Assembly: GCF_011193355.1 (NCBI RefSeq)
Contig: NZ_CP049780.1
Span: 5,848,445 to 5,912,444 of the forward strand
DNA: 64,000 nt
Reading direction: 5' to 3'
Source: Streptomyces sp. JB150
GTDB taxonomy: Bacteria; Actinomycetota; Actinomycetes; Streptomycetales; Streptomycetaceae
Under the pieces are notes generated by a model that ran no database searches, was not told the origin of the DNA, and worked only from the letters and a program-made list of their open reading frames with translations. A program made the position numbers and the translations under genes. The first letter of the stretch is position 1, and each line of letters starts with the position of its first letter. Below are positions 19,323-28,182 of this stretch, piece after piece.

Positions 19323-19757
19323 TCAGGACGCCACGGCCCGGGCCGCCCGCCGGTCGTACTCGGCGCGCGCGGCGGCGATCTCGTTCTGGTGCTCCTCGGT
19401 CCAGGTCACCAGGGTGCGGATGGTCTCGTGCAGCGTCGCGCCCAGCGGGGTCAACTCGTAGTCCACGCGCGGCGGTACGACCGGGTGCACGGTGCGCTTG
19501 ACCAGGCCGTCCCGCTCCAGCTGGCGCAGGGTGACGGTGAGCATGCGCTGGCTCACCCCGTCGATCTGACGGCGCAGTTCGGAGAAGCGGAGGCTGCGGC
19601 GCTCCAGCAGCGCGATCACCAGCAGGGACCACTTGTCCGCCACGCGGTCCAGGATCTGCCGTACCTCACACCCCTGCCGGACGTCCCACTGCAGGACCTC
19701 GTACTCGTCTTCGGTACCCGCGCAGTGAGTCGGTGACTTCGAAGTGCCTTCTTCCAT
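19323..19757 (-). CDS. HxlR family transcriptional regulator
   Basis: 144 aa winged-helix protein. The HxlR core reads CEVRQILDRVADKWSLLVIA, then RRSLRFSELRRQIDGVSQRML and LTLRQLERDGLVKRTVHP. The Cys just before the first helix is conserved in redox- or electrophile-sensing members such as HypR and YodB, though in many relatives its role is untested. The gene is divergent from an MFS exporter, which is the likely target. In the 150-bp spacer the arms GGTTAC (19787-19792) and GTAACC (19840-19845) are inverted, but too far apart for a single classical operator. The ATG has only a weak ribosome site. Confidence 0.9.
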   Translation of the reverse strand: MEEGTSKSPTHCAGTEDEYEVLQWDVRQGCEVRQILDRVADKWSLLVIALLERRSLRFSELRRQIDGVSQRMLTVTLRQLERDGLVKRTVHPVVPPRVDYELTPLGATLHETIRTLVTWTEEHQNEIAAARAEYDRRAARAVAS

Positions 19758-19907
19758 AGCCGCCGAGCCTGCCCGAGGATTCCTGTGGTTACAAGAGGGA
19801 ACCGCCCCGGCTCCGGTCCACGCGATGCTTTCGAGCCAGGTAACCGGCGGTCGCCCCGCTCTGCTCCCGTTCCGTTCCCGCGTCGCTTCCGACAAGGAGT
19901 CCTTTCC

Positions 19908-21377
19908 GTGACCGCACTGCATTCCCCTCCGGGCGGCGGCACCGACCGCATGAGTGGGCGCGCCTGGGGCGTGCTGTTCGTGCTCTGTGGCGCGATCTTC
20001 CTGGAGGGCGTCGACGTGGCCATGCTCAACGTGGCCCTGCCGTCCATCCGGGCCGACCTCGGCCTGTCCACCGGCATGCTCCAGTGGGTCATGAGCGCCT
20101 ACGTCCTCGGATACGGCGGATTCATGCTGCTCGGCGGGCGCGCCGCCGACCTGTTCGGACGGCGCCGGATGTTCCTGTTCTGGCTGACCGTCTTCCTGCT
20201 CTTCTCCGGCCTGGGCGGTCTGGCCACCGAGGGGTGGATGCTGATCGTCGCCCGGTTCGTCACCGGTGTGGCGGCGGCCTTCATGACCCCGGCCGGCCTG
20301 TCGATCATCACCACCGGCTTCGCGGAGGGCCCGCAGCGCAACAAGGCCCTGCTGGTCTACTCGGGCACCGCGGCCGGCGGTTTCTCCATCGGCCTGGTGG
20401 TCGGTGGTCTGCTCGCCTCGGCCGACTGGCGCTGGGTGTTCTTCGCCCCGGTGATCCTGTCGTCCCTCATCCTGGTCGCCGGTGCGGTCCTCATCCCCGA
20501 GCCGGCCCGGCCCGAGCGCGCGGGCCGCAGCGTGGACGCGGCCGGCGCCGTCAGCGTCACGGCGGCCATCCTGCTCCTGGTCTTCGCCATCGAGCGGGCC
20601 GGCCACGAACCGGCGGGCACCACCGCGCTCACCGTGGCCGCCGCCCTGGCGCTGTTCGCGGTGTTCGTGCTGATCGAGCGGAAGGCGGCCGCGCCGCTGG
20701 TCCGGCTCTCCATCTTCCGCAACGGCGGCCTGGTGCGCGCCAACATCGCCGGACTGCTGTTCGCCGCCGGGTTCTTCGGCTTCCAGTTCATCGTCGTGCT
20801 CCACCTGCAGGAGCTGCGCGGCTGGTCCACGCTGGAGACCAGCTTCGCGATGATCGTGATCGGCGTCGACGCGATCCTGTCGCCGACGCTCACTCCGAAG
20901 CTGGTGCAGCGGTTCGGCAACGCCCGGGTCATCTTCGGCGGTCTGCTGCTGGCGACGCTGTCCTACGCGCTGATGCTGCCGCTGGGCCCGGACTGGACCT
21001 ACCCGATGATGTTCCCGAGCCTGATCATCCTGGGCCTCGCCTTCTCGCTGGCCTACGGTCCGCTGACCATCGTCGCCACCGAGGGCGTCGAGGAGGACGA
21101 GCAGGGCGTCGCCGGCGGTCTGCTGTACACCTCCTTCCAGTTCGGCGCGGCGCTCGGTCTCTCGTCCGCCACCACCGTGCTCACCGCGGCGACCGACGGC
21201 ACCGGCGACGCGGCCGTCCTCGACGGTCACCGCGCGGCGCTGTTCGTCCCGCTGGTGGCCGCCGCGCTCGCCGCCCTGGTCAGCGCCTTCGGCCTGCGCG
21301 CCAAGCCCGCCGCGGCACCCGCCGAGGCGGCCACCGCCACCGCCCCGGTCCCCGAACCGCTCGACACGGCCCGCTGA
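19908..21377 (+). CDS. MFS drug exporter, DHA2 (14-TMS, EmrB/QacA) type
   Basis: 489 aa with about 14 membrane segments. It shows the DHA2 opening LEGVDVAMLNVALPSIRADL, motif A in LLGGRAADLFGRRRMF, and motif C-like ...TGVAAAFMTPAGLSII. Members export dyes, antibiotics and toxic metabolites by proton antiport. GTG at 19908 is chosen because AAGGAG lies 8 nt upstream; an in-frame start further out would add 41 uncharacteristic residues. It is divergent from the HxlR regulator, which probably represses it until an inducer or reactive compound is present. A strong hairpin follows. Confidence 0.92.
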   Translation: MTALHSPPGGGTDRMSGRAWGVLFVLCGAIFLEGVDVAMLNVALPSIRADLGLSTGMLQWVMSAYVLGYGGFMLLGGRAADLFGRRRMFLFWLTVFLLFSGLGGLATEGWMLIVARFVTGVAAAFMTPAGLSIITTGFAEGPQRNKALLVYSGTAAGGFSIGLVVGGLLASADWRWVFFAPVILSSLILVAGAVLIPEPARPERAGRSVDAAGAVSVTAAILLLVFAIERAGHEPAGTTALTVAAALALFAVFVLIERKAAAPLVRLSIFRNGGLVRANIAGLLFAAGFFGFQFIVVLHLQELRGWSTLETSFAMIVIGVDAILSPTLTPKLVQRFGNARVIFGGLLLATLSYALMLPLGPDWTYPMMFPSLIILGLAFSLAYGPLTIVATEGVEEDEQGVAGGLLYTSFQFGAALGLSSATTVLTAATDGTGDAAVLDGHRAALFVPLVAAALAALVSAFGLRAKPAAAPAEAATATAPVPEPLDTAR

Positions 21378-21408
21378 CCCCGAGGCGGCGTAGCCGTCCA
21401 CGCCGCGT

Positions 21409-21444
21409 CACCCAGGCCCCGGGCGCTCGCCCGGGACCTGGGTG
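21409..21444. terminator. Bidirectional terminator between MFS and GH92 genes
   Basis: CACCCAGG/CCTGGGTG outer arms enclose CCCGGGCG/CGCCCGGG around a tetraloop-like turn. The very stable hairpin lies between two convergent stop codons. Confidence 0.8.
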
Positions 21445-21454
21445 GGTGCGCGCC

Positions 21455-24400
21455 TCAGCCCAGCAGCTCCACCTCCGCCAGCACCGCTTCCTCGCCCAGC
21501 ACCAGCCGGTAGTGCGCGTACCGGCCCGGCGACGCCACGGAGAACGCGCGGGTCTGGCGGTCCCAGCGGAAGGACTCGTCCGTGCGTTCGTCCAGCGTCC
21601 GCCAGGTCGTGCCGTCGGCCGACCCCTGGAGGGTCCAGGAGGATGGGGCGCGGGTGTGGTCGGCGGGGGAGGTCAGGGTGTACTGCACGGCCTTGGTGCG
21701 GCCCGCGACGGGGAGGCCGACCGTCGTGACGGCCGCCTCGGTCGCCGAGGTGTCGTCGAAGAGCGGCCCGTCACCCCGCACAGCGTCCGCGCGCGGCACC
21801 GGCACCTCGTCGTCCGTCGTGATCGACACGGGCGCGGCGTGCCTGCCCGTGCCCCAGTCCGACGGCCTCGGCCCCATGTCGAACTCGATGACGCCGCCGC
21901 GGGCGAGCATCCGGTGGGGCAGTGCCGTGGAGTGCCAGGGACGGCCGTCGACCCGCACCGCCTGCACATAGACGTTCCGCGCGCTGTTGCGCGGCGCCCT
22001 GACCACCAGGTCCGCGCCGTTCTCCAGGTGCACCGTGGCCTTGGTGAACAGCGGTGAGCCGATGGCGTACTCGCCGCTGCCCATCACCAGCGGGTAGAAG
22101 CCGAGGGCGGAGAACAGGTACCAGGCCGACTGCTCGCCGTTGTCCTCGTCGCCGTGGTACCCCTGCCCGATCTCGCTGCCGACGTAGAGCCGGGACAGCA
22201 CCTCCCGCACCTTCTGCTGCGTCTTCCACGGCTGCCCCGCCGCGTCGTACATGTAGATCGCGTGATGGGCCACCTGGTTGGAGTGGCCGTACATGCCCAT
22301 CCGGACGTCCCGCGCCTCCGTCATCTCGTGGATGACCCCGCCGTACGAGCCCGCGAACTCGGGGGACGCGGTCTCCTGGGTGGCGAAGTACTCGTCCAGC
22401 TTCTCGGCCAGGCCCGCCCGGCCGCCGTACAGATTGGCCAGGCCCCGGCTGTCCTGCGGGGCGGTGAAGGCGTAGCCCCAGCCGTTGGTCTCGGTGTAGT
22501 CGTGGCCCCACACGCGCGGGTCGTACGACTCCGAGGGCACCCGCCAGTCGCCCTTCGCGTCCCGGCCCTGGAAGAAGCCGGCCTTCGCGTCGAAGAGGTT
22601 GACGTAGTCGCGGGCGCGGTCGAGGAAGTAGGCGGCCTCCTCCCGGTAGCGGCGCTCGCCGGTCTCCCGGTACAGCGCCTGGCCCATCCTCGCGATGCCG
22701 TAGTCGTTGAGGAAGCCCTCCAGCGCCCACGACAGGCCCTCGTGGGTGTCGGTGGACGTGTAGCCGAGGAACGGCGAGGTGGCCATGCCCTTGCGGCCGA
22801 CGCCCGAGGACGGCGGCACCACCGTGGCGTTCTTCACGGCCGCCTCGTACGCCGCCTCCGCGTCGAAGTCCACGCCCTTGACGTACGCGTCGGCGAAGGC
22901 CACGTCCGAGGAGGTGCCGGTCATCAGGTCGGCGTAGCCGGGGGAGGACCAGCGGGAGGTCCAGCCGCCGTCCTTGTAGTGCTGCACGAACCCGTCGGCC
23001 AGCTCGCCCGCCCGGGACGGGGTCAGCAGGGAGTACGCCGGCCAGGTGGTCCGGTAGGTGTCCCAGAAGCCGTTGTTGACGTACACCTTCCCCTCGACGA
23101 TCTTCGCGCCGGTGTGGGTGGGCGTGTCGGGTCCCGGCATGGGGGAGAAGGGCGAGGCGTATTTGTACGTCGAACCCACCTTCTCGTGGCCGGAGTTGGG
23201 GTACAGGTACAGGCGGTACAGGCTGGAGTACAGCGTGGTCAGCTGGTCCGGCGTCGCGCCCTCCACCTCGACCTTCCCGAGCAGCCGGTCCCACTGGCGC
23301 TGGGCGCGCGCCTTCACCGTCTCGAAGGACGTGCCGTCCGGGATCTCCTGGCGCAGGTTGTCCTTCGCCTGGTCGACGCTGATGAGCGAGGTGGCCAGCC
23401 GCAGGGTCACCGTGCGGTCGGCGCCCGCGGCGAAGCGCAGATAGCCCTTCACCCCCTGGGCCGCCCCGTCCGTGACCGGCTTGTCGAAGACGCCGTACAC
23501 GAAGAGGCGGGTGGCGCCGGTGGACAGACCCGACTTCACGTCCGAGTAGCCCGTGACCGTCCCGGCGGCCGGGTCGAGCGTGAGGCCCGCCTGGTCCGTC
23601 ACGTTGTCGAACACCACGCTCGCGTCGTCGCCGGGATACGTGAAGCGCAGCATCGCCGCGTGGTCGGTCGGGGTCATCTCGGCCCGCAGACCGTTCTCGA
23701 ACCGGACGCCGTAGTAGTGCGGCCGGGCGGTCTCGTTGGCGTGCCGGAAGGGCAGCGCGCGGGCCGCGCGGCCGGTGTCGGGGATGCCGGCGGCCGCCGA
23801 CGGCATCACCTGGAAGGTCTGCCGGTCGCCCATCCACGGGCTCGGCTCGTGGCTCGCGCTGAACGCCTGCAGGGTGGGCAGGTTGTCCGCGTTGTTCGCC
23901 CGCGCGTAGTCGTACAGCCAGCTCAGCGAACCCGCGTTGGTGACCGGTGTCCAGAAGTTGAAGCCGTGCGGCACGGCGGTCGCCGGGAAGTTGTTGCCGC
24001 GCGAGAAGCCGCCGCTGGAGTTGGCGCCGCGGGTGGTCACCGTGTAGTCGGACAGGTGCGCCCGGGGCGGCTCGGGGGGCGCGACGTCCAGGGTCACGTC
24101 GTCCACCCAGCCGCGGAACCGCGCCGGGCCCTTCGGCGCGTCGTACGCCACCAGGATCCGGTCGACGGTCTTCCCCGCGGCCACCGGGCCGATCCGCGCC
24201 ACCACGTTGTTCCACTGGTTGACGTAGAGCACCTTGGCCGCGCCCTGCCCCTGCGGGGAGAGCCGGAAGCCGTGCTGGTCGGTGGCGGCCAGGTCGCTGA
24301 GGTAGGTGCCGTCCGTGAAGGCCAGGTCGACGGCGACATGGGTGGCCGCCCAGTCGAGGTCGCCGTCGGCCATCTGCGGGAAGACCCGGTAGGCGAGCCG

Positions 24401-25279
24401 GGTGTCGCGGGTGACGGCCACGTCGACGTCGAAGACCTTGTTGTACGCGTGACCCCGCCCGTCCGCGGTGTGCCGGCCGGCGTAGCGCAGGGCGCGCCGG
24501 CCGGTGAAACCGGCGCCGGCCTTCGCGGTGGGGGAGCCGGCGGGGCCGCGGTCGACCAGGGTGAGCATGTCCTCGGGGACCGGCCCGGCGGCGTCGCCGG
24601 TGGAGAACCGCACGTCGGCGAGCTGGAGCAGTCCGGCGCCGTGGTTCTTGGTGATGTCCAGCCGGAAATGCCGGAACTCGGCCGGCTCGGCCAGGTCGTA
24701 CGTCTTCGTCTGGAACCGCTCGGAGAAGGACTCGCCGGTGCGGGTGTCGAGGGTCTTCCAGTCCTTGCCGTCCGCCGAGCCCTGCAGCGTCCAGTCGGCC
24801 GGGTCGCGGCCGGCGGCGTCGTTCGCGGAGGTGAGCGCGTACGTCACCAGCCGCACCGGCGCGTCCAGGTCGAACTCGGCCCAGCCGGTGGGCTCGAAAA
24901 CCAGCCACTTGGTGCTCGGCTCCCCGTCGGCCAGGTTCTCCTTCACCTCGCCGGCGCCCGCGTTCTCCCCGCTGGCCCGCACCTCGGTGACGCGCTCGGT
25001 GACATCGCCCGGGACGCCGGTGCGGTAGCCGCCGTCGACGCCCGAGACGCGCCGGGTGCCGTCCGGGGCGGTCTCCGCGGTGCTCACCCAGTCGGGTGCC
25101 GCATCCTCCGCCTCGAAGGAGGAGGCGAACTCCCGGGCGGCCGGCTCCGGCGCGGCGGGCAGGGCGACCGCCGCGCCCGGCGAGCCCGCGGCCAAAGCGA
25201 AGGCGGCCGCCGAGACGACCGCCGTACTCCATCCGTGCCGACATCCACGCCGGCCTCTGTGCCGATATCCGTATCGCAT
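21455..25279 (-). CDS. Secreted GH92 alpha-mannosidase with N- and C-terminal discoidin-like (F5/8 type C) modules
   Basis: 1274 aa. A signal peptide (basic start, long hydrophobic Ala-rich core) is followed by a discoidin-like module at about 85-235 (containing SADGKDWKTLDTRTGESF), a sandwich region, and the GH92 catalytic part from about 430. GH92 marks include FPATAVPHGFNFWTPVTNAG, YGHSNQVAHH and GDEDNGEQSAWY with acidic residues near the active site. The last ~90 residues repeat the discoidin motif (SADGTTWRTLDERTDESF). The family hydrolyses alpha-mannosides, often alpha-1,2, in a Ca2+-dependent way. ATG 25279 is preceded by GGGAGGG. It is divergent from ngcE and has its own upstream palindrome. 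Likely role: trimming of fungal or yeast mannans or glycoproteins outside the cell. Confidence 0.92.
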   Translation of the reverse strand: MRYGYRHRGRRGCRHGWSTAVVSAAAFALAAGSPGAAVALPAAPEPAAREFASSFEAEDAAPDWVSTAETAPDGTRRVSGVDGGYRTGVPGDVTERVTEVRASGENAGAGEVKENLADGEPSTKWLVFEPTGWAEFDLDAPVRLVTYALTSANDAAGRDPADWTLQGSADGKDWKTLDTRTGESFSERFQTKTYDLAEPAEFRHFRLDITKNHGAGLLQLADVRFSTGDAAGPVPEDMLTLVDRGPAGSPTAKAGAGFTGRRALRYAGRHTADGRGHAYNKVFDVDVAVTRDTRLAYRVFPQMADGDLDWAATHVAVDLAFTDGTYLSDLAATDQHGFRLSPQGQGAAKVLYVNQWNNVVARIGPVAAGKTVDRILVAYDAPKGPARFRGWVDDVTLDVAPPEPPRAHLSDYTVTTRGANSSGGFSRGNNFPATAVPHGFNFWTPVTNAGSLSWLYDYARANNADNLPTLQAFSASHEPSPWMGDRQTFQVMPSAAAGIPDTGRAARALPFRHANETARPHYYGVRFENGLRAEMTPTDHAAMLRFTYPGDDASVVFDNVTDQAGLTLDPAAGTVTGYSDVKSGLSTGATRLFVYGVFDKPVTDGAAQGVKGYLRFAAGADRTVTLRLATSLISVDQAKDNLRQEIPDGTSFETVKARAQRQWDRLLGKVEVEGATPDQLTTLYSSLYRLYLYPNSGHEKVGSTYKYASPFSPMPGPDTPTHTGAKIVEGKVYVNNGFWDTYRTTWPAYSLLTPSRAGELADGFVQHYKDGGWTSRWSSPGYADLMTGTSSDVAFADAYVKGVDFDAEAAYEAAVKNATVVPPSSGVGRKGMATSPFLGYTSTDTHEGLSWALEGFLNDYGIARMGQALYRETGERRYREEAAYFLDRARDYVNLFDAKAGFFQGRDAKGDWRVPSESYDPRVWGHDYTETNGWGYAFTAPQDSRGLANLYGGRAGLAEKLDEYFATQETASPEFAGSYGGVIHEMTEARDVRMGMYGHSNQVAHHAIYMYDAAGQPWKTQQKVREVLSRLYVGSEIGQGYHGDEDNGEQSAWYLFSALGFYPLVMGSGEYAIGSPLFTKATVHLENGADLVVRAPRNSARNVYVQAVRVDGRPWHSTALPHRMLARGGVIEFDMGPRPSDWGTGRHAAPVSITTDDEVPVPRADAVRGDGPLFDDTSATEAAVTTVGLPVAGRTKAVQYTLTSPADHTRAPSSWTLQGSADGTTWRTLDERTDESFRWDRQTRAFSVASPGRYAHYRLVLGEEAVLAEVELLG

Positions 25280-25303
25280 ACCCGAGCACCCTCCCTGCGC
25301 CGG

Positions 25304-25315
25304 GACAACGTTGTC
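25304..25315. promoter_or_regulatory. Perfect palindrome upstream of the GH92 gene (candidate LacI-family operator)
   Basis: GACAACGTTGTC is a perfect 12-bp palindrome with a central CG, the form bound by LacI/GalR regulators. It lies 24 bp before the GH92 start. No regulator gene is adjacent; the nearest LacI gene in the window is about 22 kb away. Confidence 0.5.
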
Positions 25316-25505
25316 ACCTTCGCGGCGCAAGGATCAGTTGTGACTCAAGTGGCGAAGGCTGTCAAGGGTGTTGGCTGCGCCATTCGAGCGCCCGGACCCG
25401 GATTTTCGCGGCGCCCGGAACGCCGCCGTCCCATATTTCCGCGAGGTCTCAACTCGGAAAAGACAAACGGCGAACCTTGCATTCGATCTTGCTCCCCTGG
25501 CGGGA

Positions 25506-25521
25506 AGTGGACTATACCTGT
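25506..25521. promoter_or_regulatory. DasR-responsive element (dre) upstream of ngcE
   Basis: AGTGGACTATACCTGT matches about 13 of 16 positions of the dre consensus A(C/G)TGGTCTAGACCA(C/G)T. DasR is the GlcN-6-P-responsive GntR regulator of chitin and GlcNAc use in Streptomyces. Placement 110 bp before ngcE fits that regulon. Confidence 0.7.
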
Positions 25522-25630
25522 CGGCGATTCACACGAACCGCCATCCTGTACGACCCTGCTTGACCCCACCGCGGTGCCGGGGAGGATCCGGTTCACCGCC
25601 TGAGTCCTGGAAGAAGGCGAGGACTTGAGC

Positions 25631-27127
25631 ATGGGATCCACTTCCGCCGGCGACGGCGCCCGGAACGGTGTCACGAACGGCGGCGCCGGGAACACGGCCG
25701 CGCACCACGGCACCGACGGCGTCGGCCGCCGCTCGCTGATCAAGCGGTCCGCCGCGCTCGGGCTGGTCTCCGTACCCGCCATGGGCTTCCTGTCCGCCTG
25801 TGCCAGCGGCGGCGGAGGCGGGGAATCGAACGACGACACCCAGGGCGAGACGTCCAAGGACAACCCCTTCGGCGTGAAGAAGGGCAGCAAGCTCGACGTC
25901 GTCATCTTCAAGGGCGGCTACGGCGACGACTACGCCAAGGCCTGGGAGGCGTCCTTCCGGAAGAAGTGGGGGGTGACCTCCACCCACACCGGCACCCAGG
26001 AGATCACCGGCAAGCTCCAGCCGCGCTTCAACGCCGGCAACCCGCCGGACATCGTGGACAACTCCGGCGCCCAGAAGATCAAGATCGACGTCCTGTACAA
26101 GAACGGCCAGCTCCTCGACCTCGCCGAGGTCCTGGACGCGCCGAGCGTCGACGACCCCTCGAAGAAGGTCCGCGACACCGTCATCCCGGGCACCCTCGAC
26201 CCGGGCCTGCAGGAGGGCAAGGTCGTCGCCCTCAACTACATCTACACGGTGTGGGGCCTGTGGTACTCCGGCAAGCTCTTCCAGGACAAGGGCTGGGAGG
26301 CACCCAGGACCTGGGACGACTTCCTCGCCATCTGCAAGGACGCCAAGTCCCAGGGCATCGGCGGCCTCGCCCACCAGGGCAAGTACCCGTACTACATCAA
26401 CGTCGCCATCATGGACCTGATCGCCAAGAAGGGCGGCCTGGACGCCATGAAGGCGATCGACAACCTCGACCCCAAGGCGTTCGTCGGCTCCGACGCCGCG
26501 CAGGCCGCCGTCGAGGCGGTCTACGAGGTCGTCGAGAAGGGCTATCTGATGCCCGGCACGAACGGCCTGGACCACACCGAGTCCCAGACCCGCTGGAACC
26601 AGTACAAGGCCGCCTTCATCACCTCCGGCTCCTGGCTGGAGAACGAGCAGCTGAAGCAGACGCCGCCGGACTTCGACATGAAGTTCCTGCCGATGCCGCC
26701 GCTGGAGGGCAGCGTGATGCCGTTCGAGGCGATCCGGGCCGGCTCCGGAGAGCCCTTCATCATCCCGGCCAAGGCCAAGAACCTGCCCGCGGCCAAGGAG
26801 TTCATGCGGATGATGCTCTCCCGCGAGTGGTCCACGCTGTTCGCCAAGGAGGCGAACTCGCTGACCATCCTCAAGGACGGCGTCGACCCGAGCGTGCGGC
26901 TGCGGCCGGGCACCCAGTCCACCGTCGAGGCGTCCAAGGCGGCCGGTGACAACACCTTCCGCTACCTGTACACCGAGTGGTACAGCGAGATGGACACCGC
27001 CATCCAGAACGCGTCCAACGAGCTGATGGCGCGGCGGATTCAGCCGAAGGAGTGGCTGAAGCGGGCCCAGGCGGCGGTGGACAAGGCCGCGAAGGACCCG
27101 GCGTCCAAGAAGAATCGGCGGGAATAG
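25631..27127 (+). CDS. ngcE: N-acetylglucosamine/diacetylchitobiose-type ABC importer, solute-binding lipoprotein NgcE
   Basis: 498 aa. The N-terminus has a twin-arginine GRRSLIKRSA and a lipobox ending FLSAC, followed by a Gly-rich spacer, so it is a Tat-exported lipoprotein. The body is an extracellular solute-binding family 1 protein with LQPRFNAGNPPDIVDNSG and VWGLWYSGKLF typical of the NgcE group. NgcEFG of S. olivaceoviridis imports GlcNAc and chitobiose, and the S. coelicolor SCO6005 product is reported to bind chitobiose. ATG 25631 is preferred to TTG 25625 because GAGG is 8 nt upstream. The DasR site in front supports the sugar assignment. No ATPase gene is present; such importers usually share MsiK. 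Confidence 0.9.
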   Translation: MGSTSAGDGARNGVTNGGAGNTAAHHGTDGVGRRSLIKRSAALGLVSVPAMGFLSACASGGGGGESNDDTQGETSKDNPFGVKKGSKLDVVIFKGGYGDDYAKAWEASFRKKWGVTSTHTGTQEITGKLQPRFNAGNPPDIVDNSGAQKIKIDVLYKNGQLLDLAEVLDAPSVDDPSKKVRDTVIPGTLDPGLQEGKVVALNYIYTVWGLWYSGKLFQDKGWEAPRTWDDFLAICKDAKSQGIGGLAHQGKYPYYINVAIMDLIAKKGGLDAMKAIDNLDPKAFVGSDAAQAAVEAVYEVVEKGYLMPGTNGLDHTESQTRWNQYKAAFITSGSWLENEQLKQTPPDFDMKFLPMPPLEGSVMPFEAIRAGSGEPFIIPAKAKNLPAAKEFMRMMLSREWSTLFAKEANSLTILKDGVDPSVRLRPGTQSTVEASKAAGDNTFRYLYTEWYSEMDTAIQNASNELMARRIQPKEWLKRAQAAVDKAAKDPASKKNRRE

Positions 27128-27183
27128 GTCTTTTCCGGATGCGCCGTAGGGGTGCGGTGGTCTGCGGTCCGCCGGTCGGTCGT

Positions 27184-27215
27184 GACTGGTCGCGCAGTTC
27201 CCCGCGCCCCTTTAG
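27184..27215 (+). repeat. Dispersed intergenic repeat, copy 1
   Basis: A roughly 28-bp unit (key core TCGCGCAGTTCCCCGCGCCC) in the 112-bp ngcE-ngcF gap. The inverted copy at 54571-54598 agrees at about 27 of 28 positions. I recall the same unit as very common between Streptomyces genes. Confidence 0.7.
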
Positions 27216-27238
27216 GTGGGGACAGTGGGGCAGGTTTC

Positions 27239-28168
27239 ATGCGTAAGGGGCAATACCGGTTCGTCGCGGGGTTTCTCCTCGTTCCCGTGGCGCTTTATGT
27301 GATCTTTGTGATCTGGCCGTACATCCAGACGTTCGGCTATTCGCTGACCGACTGGAAGGGCCAGTCACAGACCTTCGGCTTTGTCGGGCTGGACAACTAC
27401 AAGGCGCTGTTCCAGGACGACATCTTCATGGGCGCCATCTGGCACAACATCCTGTTCCTGGTCTTCATCCCGGTGATCACCATCCTGCTCGCGCTGTTCT
27501 TCGCGTTCATGCTGAACGCGGGCGGCCGCGGCCGGGCCGGCGGGGTGGCCGGAGTGGCCGGGGCCCGGTTCTACAAGGTCGTCTACTTCTTCCCGCAGGT
27601 GCTGTCGCTGGCGATCCTCGCCGTGCTGTTCCGCGCGGTCTACCGCAGCGACAGCGGCGGCATGCTCAACGGCGCGCTGGTCACGCTCGGCCTGGTGGAC
27701 GCGGACCGGCCGGTGGAGTGGCTGAACGAACCGGACTTCGTCCTCTGGGCGCTGATCGTGGTGGTCGTCTGGCACGGCGTCGGCTTCTACCTGGTGCTGT
27801 TCTCGGCCGCCATGCAGTCCATCCCGAGGGACATCTACGAGGCCGCGCTCATCGACGGCGCCGGCCGCGCCCAGTCCTTCTTCCGCATCACCCTGCCGCT
27901 GCTGTGGGACTCCGTGCAGACGGCCTGGGTCTATCTCGGCATCGCGGCGATGGACATGTTCATCCTCGTCTCGACCATGACCTCCGGTGAGTTCGGCGGC
28001 GGCCCCGACCACCACAGCGAGGTCATGGCGACCGTGATGATGCGGAACTTCCTCTACTTCGGCAAGAGCGGCTACGCCTGCGCCATGGGCGTGGTCATGC
28101 TGCTGCTGACCCTGATCGTGTCCGTGGTCATGCTGCGCGCCACCCGCCGCGAGCGCATCGAGTTCTGA
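27239..28168 (+). CDS. ngcF: Sugar ABC importer permease NgcF
   Basis: 309 aa, six predicted membrane segments, MalF-like. The EAA loop reads YEAALIDGAGRAQSFFRITLPLLW. It forms the channel with NgcG for sugars delivered by NgcE. The start is chosen for the membrane protein opening RKGQYRFVAGFLLVPVAL and a GGGGCAGG ribosome site; longer in-frame starts would translate the dispersed repeat. It is separated from ngcE by 111 bp that contains the repeat, so the operon may be partly attenuated there, giving more binding protein than permease. Confidence 0.9.
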   Translation: MRKGQYRFVAGFLLVPVALYVIFVIWPYIQTFGYSLTDWKGQSQTFGFVGLDNYKALFQDDIFMGAIWHNILFLVFIPVITILLALFFAFMLNAGGRGRAGGVAGVAGARFYKVVYFFPQVLSLAILAVLFRAVYRSDSGGMLNGALVTLGLVDADRPVEWLNEPDFVLWALIVVVVWHGVGFYLVLFSAAMQSIPRDIYEAALIDGAGRAQSFFRITLPLLWDSVQTAWVYLGIAAMDMFILVSTMTSGEFGGGPDHHSEVMATVMMRNFLYFGKSGYACAMGVVMLLLTLIVSVVMLRATRRERIEF

Positions 28169-28182
28169 GCGGGAGAGATGAC

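Noticed and set aside
19787..19845. GGTTAC...GTAACC as a single HxlR operator
   Set aside because: Arms are ~47 bp apart, too far for one dimer site; kept only as a note.
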